Assembly (NCBI RefSeq): GCF_964340395.1
Contig: NC_135566.1
Location: 2,303,501-2,367,500 of the forward strand
Reading direction: 5' to 3'
DNA from: Glandiceps talaboti
Taxonomy: Eukaryota > Hemichordata > Enteropneusta > Spengelidae
DNA length: 64,000 nt
This document shows, in pieces, positions 55,525 to 64,000 of this stretch. The notes beneath the pieces were generated by a model. The model ran no database searches and was not told where the DNA came from. It saw only the letters and a list, made by a program, of their open reading frames with translations. The translations under genes were made by a program, and so were the position numbers. Positions within the stretch are counted from its first letter, which is position 1; each line of letters opens with the position of its first letter.

Positions 55525-58413
55525 ATGTATGTATGTATGTATGTATGTATGTATGTATGTATGTATGTATGTGTGTGTCTGTGTGTTTGTTTCTGAATTG
55601 ACTTTTGTGTGTGTTTGTTTCTGAATGGACAAAAGTCAGTATTGAATAATTCTATTGTAAATGCGGACAAAAATGGCTTGAATCGTCGACTACATTTGCG
55701 TCGTCAGTGGGCTTTTTCAATACGTTCCATAATTATGATACTACTGCAACACACTAATTGCAGACAACACTTACATGTCAAGTTTAAAGCATCGTCAGAT
55801 ACATTGATTAACGATAATATTAAACCCCAAAATACCTTGGCTATCTCTAATGGTAACTCACATATTTCAACCATATACAAAAAAAATAAACGCGTTCAAA
55901 TATGTACACCTTGTCATGTACACGTCACGTTATTCTGCGGGGAAAAAATGTGAAATCTTTCCAAAAGCACGACATCGTCTGCTTCAACTGAAGGCCATGG
56001 TACACACAAATTAAATTATAACAAAGTACTCAAGTTTATTCAGTAATTTTGCAGAATAAGTCAAATGTATAAATTTAAATACCCTATCATTTAAGCGTCA
56101 GACTAGGTCGTGATTTTCTGATTACGTAATATCATATTTGCTAAATTAAAACTCTTACATTGTATATTGATTCACATGAACTAAGCTACTCGAAAATAGT
56201 CATTAATGTATTTATGTTGTCCTATCGACCCGCTTTAGATGCTTACACCGTGTTTCTGTCGCTAGATCACTGTATTGATGGTTTGATATTCGTATTCAGA
56301 TCAGAATCTCTTACTGTCTATTGAAGATCAGGCAGGCATTAGAGAATGACAAAAAACTTTGAATGGTTGAGAATAATTGTACACAATCATACTCAATAAA
56401 TATATCCACCGTATTTAAAGTATGTTGTAATGTGTTAGACCAGACCGTCTACAAAAATGGTTATGTGTTTGTAAGTATGTAGTATCATGTATGCAAAGTC
56501 ATGTAACACTGTACAAGTATTATACACTGGTTGCCACAGCTGCATGGTTTTGCTATATTGAGTTGCTTCGAGTACTCTAGAGAAATTGTTTATTTTTCGA
56601 ATGATGAAATATATCATGTAGTGGGGTTTGTCTTCGTAAAACTTTATTGCCCTATTCCATCGTCCATTTTGTTCCACGATTTGAATAAAGATAAAATAAA
56701 TATTGGACCATTTCCTTTATGACTCGGAGCTGATGATGTGATTATAGATCGAATTTTGTTTTACATTACATTTAGTTTGGTATACCATTAGAAATAACAT
56801 AAAAACTCTATTCAATGTATTACATAATGAATAATCAATACCGGAAAACATTTCATCGCAGTGACTCTGGACAATTCTTGTCATTCAGGTATAAATGTTC
56901 ACTGCTATCTGACTTTTGTCTCAACACCTCCACATCTCTATATATTTAGAACGGAAAATTGACGCCTCGCATTAGCTTCTTAAAATTGATACTAGTAATG
57001 TTTATTAATAGTACCCATCATGATCTTTCGTAATTTGTTTGTTCACAATAGATTCGAGACACCATGTACACAGCCTTGTCATATAGCTTAAAGGAAGACC
57101 AGAGCACAAATATACGTGTCACAGAAGCTGTAACTTTGTGTAACGTGTCTACCTTATGGTTGTTTTATTTCATCAGCTGGTGAAAACGTGTATTATGACA
57201 AAGAAAAGATATACCTGGTGTTACCTATTAAAAGTGCTACGTTCTGTTACTAACGCCCCATTTTCACCTACATGTGAAATCAGTTTACAAATACACACAC
57301 ACACGCCCACACCCACGAAAATTTGTTTTGGAGCAAATTGGCGTAGACAAACCATGTTGAATGTGGTTAAGTATATATACAGAGAGGCTTGGTGACCTTG
57401 TTGCATTTTCGAATGTTTGATACAAAAATATAATTTTCGTATCACATCTAAATATCTGGTTTGAGTTCTACCATTATCTGGATAGTAGTTGAAATAACAG
57501 AACATCAGAATATTGCAATATGAAACAAAAGTAATTAAAACCAACAAAAATATCAATTACAGACTGTGTCCCTTAAAAAATCTTTACACAACGTATTATA
57601 AACTGATCGCCAACATCGCCTCCGATTACATATGGGTCACACACAAGTAGAAATCAGATATTAGTTTCTCTGTATTGTTATGCAAATAAGACGAAACGAC
57701 GCGCGCCTCGCTCACTGAGTGACAGGACTTGATGACCGAAGCTTTGGAGCTGAACTAACGAAACTGTTTCTTTGCTACTTGTTATTAGTACAACAATATC
57801 GAATCAATAGTTCAAACCATCATTGAGGTAAGTGCTTTATACCACTCTTTGATAATTTTTATGAATGGTATTACATAAAATGACACTTTTTAGACTATTT
57901 AGAAAACTTCGTAAAAAATAAACGATCTATTCTTAGTTCAGATGAACGATGTATTTTCCCGCCATGAATATTTGTTATCGTCAACTTTGAAAACGTTTAG
58001 ATATGTCGTAAATAACACCCTAACCTATAATTCCTACGAATGTTCATGAAAACTGTTTTTTCAAGGGTGGCTACAATCTTTCCTGATTGATGAATCATTG
58101 AATTATCGATAGTTTTACTGTATATATCGATGTACACGATGCATTGACGGTTATCTCATCTTCCACACATTTCCGGTTTAATGGTATTGTCCGTATTAAA
58201 TATGCTAAAGTAGGCAAAGCCTCAGACCACAAGCAACAACTACGTTCCTCATGTTCCTTGCGTTGTTCTTGAGTCACAGTGGAAATTGATGTGTGAATGA
58301 ATTACGCTAATCGTTCACCTTTGCCCTGTAAACTTTTGTTGACACACAAGGTGACCCCTGACCTCACAGTAATCATGGCGCCCACTCATTTTGTGCACTT
58401 TCGCCGTCAACAG
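54153..58413. other. intergenic region, no coding exon recognised
   Basis: AT-rich and mostly unique, with one compound microsatellite at 55361-55590. A donor-like GAG/GTAAGT at 57828 could close a 5' UTR exon of the transposase-like gene. The short open frame at 55036-55266 has no supporting features. Confidence 0.45.
55361..55580. repeat. (GT)n-(GTAT)n-(GTCT)n-(GTAT)n compound microsatellite
   Basis: About 220 bp of simple repeat. Confidence 0.98.
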
Positions 58414-58415
58414 AA

Positions 58416-61400
58416 ATGGAGAACCTGGATCCAACATCCAGTTTGGCGTCATCACAGACATCTAGTCAGGACCCAGACTATGTACCCGAGGAGACTGAGT
58501 CACCAGACCGACTTGGTGGGTATTTGCGAGGAGTTTCTCGTTCGAGTTACACTCTCCGACCTGACCTCACACGGGATTTAACCAAACATGTTGGTAAGTC
58601 CAGGTCTAAAAAAGTTTGTGTAGCTGTTACAAAAGTTGATTGTCGATCCTGTCATGATTCTATTAGTATAGTTTTGGCTGTATTCGTTTTTTAATGTGTA
58701 GTACTACATTAATACGGTGTCATCAGTATCTTTGAAAAGAAAAAAACCTCTTGAACTTGATAGGGGATGTAAACATACGGTAGATTTATGATGTAAACAA
58801 AGTCCATAATTTGCTAATGTCTGAAAAATGTCACCGTGTTGAACTTGTGTAGCGTTATGGATGATAGCATTGGTTTTAGTATAAAACTACAATCAGAATA
58901 TTGAGTACATGACACACTTCAAAATTCCTGTATTACAGTACTATAATTTTAAATCTAGTTGTAACTCCCAGTCCCCCAGTTTTATGTTTTGTTTTGTTTT
59001 TACATTTGAAGTAAAGTTATTGACAGAAAATGTTCATCACATTGATAGATCAATTACAAAGGTAAATGTAATGCACAAGCATTTTACTATGAGGTTTCAA
59101 TCTGTCTTTCATTGATAAATTTTCATCAGTAGCACAAATTCCATAGTTAACCTCTGTAGTAACTCTGGAACTATGTTGATCTGATGACGATTGTTGACAA
59201 GACAGATTGAAAGCTAAATACATTTGTACAAAAAAGTTCAGCTCCTTGTGTCTTGTAACCTTTGTAATTTCACATAAGTTATCTTTGTCAACTTGTTCCA
59301 TCCTTTAAAGACAGACACCCTACTTTAGGATGTTTTTACATGTATAGATGTATTAGAAACCAAGTCCTCAAAGTGTTGATATCATTATATTTATTATCAA
59401 ACTAATTATCATTTTCATCTTTTTTTCATTCAGATGATTCTTTTACTTTTAAAGTTGGAGTATGTCCAGTTTGTGAACCCATATTAACACAAGCAGCTGT
59501 TGGATTCTTTACCATCCAACATTGTTGCAGTACACTCAAAAAAAGAAAAAAGCACACCTGGAACCCCTTAAAACAGACAACAGACAATGGAGGAACATCA
59601 TAGAAGAAAATAAATGGATTAGAGGAAGTTTATTTGACCCTGCAGGAAATTATTTATTCTGCCAAGAGTGTATTGTCAGTGTGCTTGGTGTATCACGCCA
59701 GCGATTGGCCAGCCAAAGAAATATCAAACAACAAGAATTCCTAAATCCAGTGGTGTCATTAAAAAAGAAAGATGTCCTCCTTCAGAAACTGGAGAAGTAC
59801 GTTCTTATTCCAGACCCAACTGTAGACTGGAATGACTGGTGGACCGGTGTCTGTGAAGAGGATGAAGTGGAGGTCAGACAGTTTTCAGCCCGACATGGTC
59901 TGGAAGGGAGATTGTCAAACAACAATAAAACTGTTCTGAAGGAACAATTCCTAACATTTGCTGATGCAAACTCCTATCCAACAGGTCGTCATGAAGAACA
60001 CAAGGGTCCTTTGTTCTACTTTTTACCAGTATTTACCCGATTGTCTATTCCCAGGATTTCAGAGAATAACTATGAAACTAAACTGAAGCATTCTTTCATT
60101 GGTGTCTTCAACTCCAATCAGCAACAGCTTGGAAGAGAAACTGTAAGTAGCAGTGCAGCAGAGGGCTGGTTATCTCAGTACAGAAGCCGTCATTCAATTC
60201 ACCCACACAAATCAGACTACTGCAATACTTGCAAAGAGGTCAGCAAAGAAATCTGTACTAAATCCACAATAGTACAGAGAATGACAGAGTGTGGTGATAC
60301 TGATGAGGGAGAATTACTGAGGATAAAAACAACCATAGACAGTCTAAAGTTGCATATAGCAGAACATAAAGAAAAGGCAACTATAGCACAGCACTTCTAT
60401 AAACAGTCTTGCAATACAGCATGGCAAAGTCAGCAAATGATTGAAGATTTGGAAAGTAAAGATGTAAGAACTGATGAGGAAGAAATAACACTCCTTGAAG
60501 AGAAAACAAATTATGTTGCTTGCTTTAGCATTGACTACAAAATGGTTGTCACTGTACCACAATGGCATTTGACACCACAACCAGCCATATCATATTACAA
60601 GATGAAGCTTTGTGTTGATGAAGCAGTCATTGTTCATCATAATTTTGGCAAGGCATATTCCTACATATTTGATGAAAGGTGTGGACCAAAAAATAGCAAC
60701 CACACATTATCAATTTTAGACAAGCACATGAGGAGTTTGGATCTATCCTGGACAACAAAGGCCATGGTATTCATGGATAATGCTCCAAGTACTAACAAAA
60801 ACACATGGCTAGTTTGCTGGATTAAAGAAATGATGGAAAGGTTAGTCAGTTTGATATCATGTATTTGTACACACTAATTGTCTTGTTCAATAAACTAAAC
60901 TGATACATGAAATTAATATCAAAATGTATTCAGTATTGATGATTTTAGTGCACATTTATCAATGTTCAACTATGCATGTTTGTAACACCATAGCATTTAC
61001 TTTCTTTATTTTCAGACATGAAACTCTGCAGTATATCAGAATCTGTTTTTTGCTTGCTGGACATTCAAAGTTTATGCCTGACTGGATATTTGCATGCATG
61101 TCATCATCAATGAAGAAATGTGATATCTTCAATACCCATGACATTGAAACTGTGGCATCAACATACAGTGAAGTAAAGGTATTGTTTACTAGTATATGTA
61201 TCATTGTTATTTTGTTTTTAACACATGACATTGGCACAGTAAGTCTGAAATAGCTGTAAATGGACTAGCCCAGAGACTTCTGTTGGTGTTATTATAATAG
61301 CTATCTACACTAAACCAATTCACATGCACATTGAAGCACAGGGATGTGTTTTGAAATTACTATCAACAGCACTGTTAAAATCCAAGTCAAGCTCACATTA

Positions 61401-62454
61401 GTTCAGGCACTTGTTATACACCATCTTGCCACATATGTGGTGATGATTGCATCATTTAGGATCCATTTAGCTCAAGCAGAGCAGTTGGTAGTAATTTCAA
61501 ATTCAAAATACATTTTATTTATTTTAAGTACATATGCCTTTGCTTCATGTAGGGATATACCATAGTAACACAAAGACATCTCTGGGCTATACCTGGCCTA
61601 ACGATGACAATTACATGATTATCTTCTCTGTCTGAAGATTATATGGGAACTAAATCAAAAGCTAGGTTTCATGAAAGATTGAGTTACAGCTTTAAGTGAT
61701 CTATTCTAAGACATTAGGGTAGTGTTCTCATTGATATAACAGTGCTCTTTAAAGTAGAAATTATGATAAAACAATCTTAAGGAAAATAGATTTGAGCTTT
61801 ATCATTTTATGATTGAATTTGTATACTTTTGTTATCGTTATTGAGTAGATCCTTTCTGAGACTGACTTTGCTGACTGGCGTACATCATTACGGTTCCACT
61901 ATGGTAGCTTAGTGGTTCATGGTATTGGTAGCTATCACGATATCATGGGAGAAAGACAAGATGGTGCAGTTGTTGTCTTGGCAAGAGATAACTTAGACAG
62001 TGGTCCATGGAAGAATATAACACCACAGGTAATATACTGGCACTTTAGTGTATTATGGTTTATATCTCTATTACAATTCTTTACTTTATGTACAGTACCA
62101 GCTTTACATTCATTTTACATTTATGTGATGTTTACAAGAATAGAATTTTATTTTAGAATGACATGTACTTCATAATTAAAAATATCTTAATTCATTTTGT
62201 AGATGACAATTGAGGGGACAGCCTACCCATCTGAAAACATCACACCAAGAGCTCTTAAACCTGAAAAGGTAAAACAACTTCATGAAATGTATGATCGTTT
62301 CATTCCTGATGATAAAAGGCTTGACTTCCTTCCAGCACCAGTTCACATTTATATAATACCCCCTGCAACTGAAACACAACAGCAACAAGATCCATCAGCA
62401 GCATTAGGCAAGCAACACATGGATGCTCTAAAGATGGCAAGAAGAAAGAAATAG
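58416..62454 (+). CDS. DDE-transposase-like protein encoded by a six-exon gene
   Basis: Exons 58416-58593, 59434-59459, 59531-60840, 61016-61178, 61849-62028 and 62203-62454 sum to 2109 nt, 702 residues, all phases matching. The N-terminal 60 residues are Ser/Thr/Asp-rich. A Cys pair (FCQEC) is followed by VLGVSRQRLASQR, like the helix seen in transposon proteins of this kind, and HPHKSDYCNTCKEV is a likely zinc site. A Glu/Lys-rich helical region (about 320-395) precedes an RNase H-like core: CFSIDYK (Asp403), VFMDNAPSTNKN (Asp484) and AGHSKFMPDW (Asp527), a D-D-D arrangement resembling DDE transposases. The C-terminus is basic (MARRKK). I see no terminal inverted repeats and the gene has five introns, so a host-domesticated gene is plausible, though an intron-bearing transposon remnant cannot be ruled out. 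A possible 5' UTR exon ends at 57827 (GAG/GTAAGT) and would splice to the acceptor at 58413. The 26-nt second exon is a prediction. Confidence 0.7.
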
Positions 62455-62750
62455 TTCATTTTAATTTCACCTGATATTGTGTTTCCTTGAAAGAGTGGAA
62501 GAAAATATCTTTTTGAAGCTTTGATACAACTGAAACGCTTAAAGTGTGTTCTCGTCAATTGTAATAAGTGATACTATATTGTAATTTACCATTTTAAAAA
62601 TCATTAGATTTCAGTCATTTTGTCTAAGTCATCCAAGCTACATGAATAAGGACCTCACCTGGTAGGATAGAGATTTTAATGTGAAGGATTTAATCCTGAC
62701 TGTTGTCAGTGGTAGAATGGATTATGTGCTCTCAGGGGAGTTGAAGAAGT
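62455..62750. other. 3' flank of the transposase-like gene
   Basis: Short unique AT-rich sequence; no gene and no clear AATAAA is seen. Confidence 0.4.
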
Positions 62751-63990
62751 ACAATGGTTATACCATAATATGTCTCTGCTAGGGGTATAAATGGTTGTAC
62801 CATAACATGTCTCTGTGCTAGGTGTATAAGTGGTTATATCATAACATGTCTCTCTGCTAGGGGTATAAGTGGTTATACCATAACATGTCTCTGCTAGAGG
62901 TATAAGTGGTTGTACCATAACATGTCTCTCTGCTAGAGGTATAAGTGGTTGTCTCTGTGCTAGGGGTATAAGTGGTTATACCATAACATGTCTCTGCTAG
63001 GGGTATAAGTGGTTGTACCCTAACATGTCTCTGCTAGGGGTATAAGTGGTTGTACCCTAACATGTCTCTCTGCTAGGGGTATAAGTGGTTGTACCATAAC
63101 ATGTCTCTGTGCTAGGGGTATAAGTGGTTATATCATAACATGTCTCTGTGCTAGGGGTATAAGTGGTTATATCATAACATGTCTCTGCTAGGGGTATAAG
63201 TGGTTATACCATAACATGTCTCTGTGCTAGGGGTATAAGTGGTTATACCATAACATGTCTATGTGATAGAAGTATAAGTGGTTATACCATAACACGTCTC
63301 TGTATGTGCTAGGGGTATAAGTGGTTATACCATAACATGTCTCTGCTAGAGGTATAAGTGGTTGTACCATAACATGTCTCTCTGCTAGAGGTATAAGTGG
63401 TTGTCTCTGTGCTAGGGGTATAAGTGGTTATACCATAACATGTCTCTGCTAGGGGTATAAGTGGTTATATCATAACATGTCTCTGCTAGGGGTATAAGTG
63501 GTTATACCATAACATGTCTCTGTGCTAGGGGTATAAGTGGTTATATCATAACATGTCTCTGTGCTAGGGGTATAAGTGGTTATATCATAACATGTCTCTG
63601 TGCTAGGGGTATAAGTGGTTATATCATAACATGTCTCTGCTAGGGGTATAAGTGGTTATACCATAACATGTCTCTGTGCTAGGGGTATAAGTGGTTATAC
63701 CATAACATGTCTATGTGATAGAAGTATAAGTGGTTATACCATAACACGTCTCTGTATGTGCTAGGGGTATAAGTGGTTATACCATAACTTGTCTCTGCTA
63801 GGGGTATAAGTGGTTATACCATAACATGTCTCTGTGCTAGGGGTATAAGTGGTTGTACCATGACATGTCTCTGTGAGGGGTATAAATGGTTGTACCATGC
63901 CATGTCTCTGCTAGGGGTATAAGTGGTTATACCACAACTTGTCTCTGCTAGGGGTATAAGAGGTTGTACCATAACAAGTCTCTGGTACAT
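62751..63990. repeat. 37-39 bp minisatellite reaching the right edge
   Basis: The unit contains GGGGTATAAGTGGTTATACC and ATAACATGTCTCTGTGCTA, about 32 copies. Units with and without the extra TG/GTG are mixed, and a multi-unit block (marked by ATGTGATAGAAGTATAAG at about 63260 and 63713) is itself duplicated. Confidence 0.95.
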
Positions 63991-64000
63991 GTAGGGATAA

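Noticed and set aside
57221-57556. 111-residue minus-strand open frame
   Set aside because: Low-complexity hydrophobic reading of AT-rich DNA with no support.

Overview
The window is animal nuclear DNA: intron-rich genes with GT/AG splice sites and AT-rich non-coding sequence full of microsatellites, minisatellites and short inverted-repeat transposons. The gene content (a SPRING1 orthologue, a LAT-type SLC7 transporter, a GMC oxidoreductase, a hot-dog thioesterase and a transposase-derived gene) and exon/intron scale suggest a marine invertebrate such as a hemichordate, lancelet or lophotrochozoan. I cannot name the species. All gene models were spliced by hand from GT/AG signals, phase matching and protein similarity. 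There is no transcript evidence.

Layout. 1-12.7 kb, minus strand: twelve exons of a TBC-like (Rab-GAP fold) protein whose 3' end runs off the left edge; its last visible intron holds a 21-bp minisatellite. 13.45-15.86 kb, minus: a complete four-exon SPRING1 gene. 16-18.9 kb: no gene, but two transposon-like inverted-repeat elements. 19.06-20.84 kb, minus: a complete two-exon double hot-dog thioesterase. 22.4-30.9 kb: a repeat block dominated by a 5.2-kb foldback element with a 9-bp target duplication. 30.94-39.42 kb, plus: a complete 15-exon GMC oxidoreductase. 41.92-51.35 kb, plus: a complete nine-exon SLC7 light-chain amino-acid transporter. 53.0-54.15 kb, plus: an unrecognised two-exon gene. 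58.4-62.45 kb, plus: a six-exon gene for a DDE-transposase-like protein that looks like a host-type gene. 62.75-64 kb: a 37-39 bp minisatellite running off the right edge.

The genes do not form an obvious pathway; this is an ordinary invertebrate gene neighbourhood. The most notable points are the foldback element with nested 31/155-bp repeats and secondary 465-bp and 1085-bp duplications; the transposase-like gene, whose frame is kept only by a predicted 26-nt micro-exon and 71-nt intron; and four separate tandem duplications that copy splice sites in two genes.
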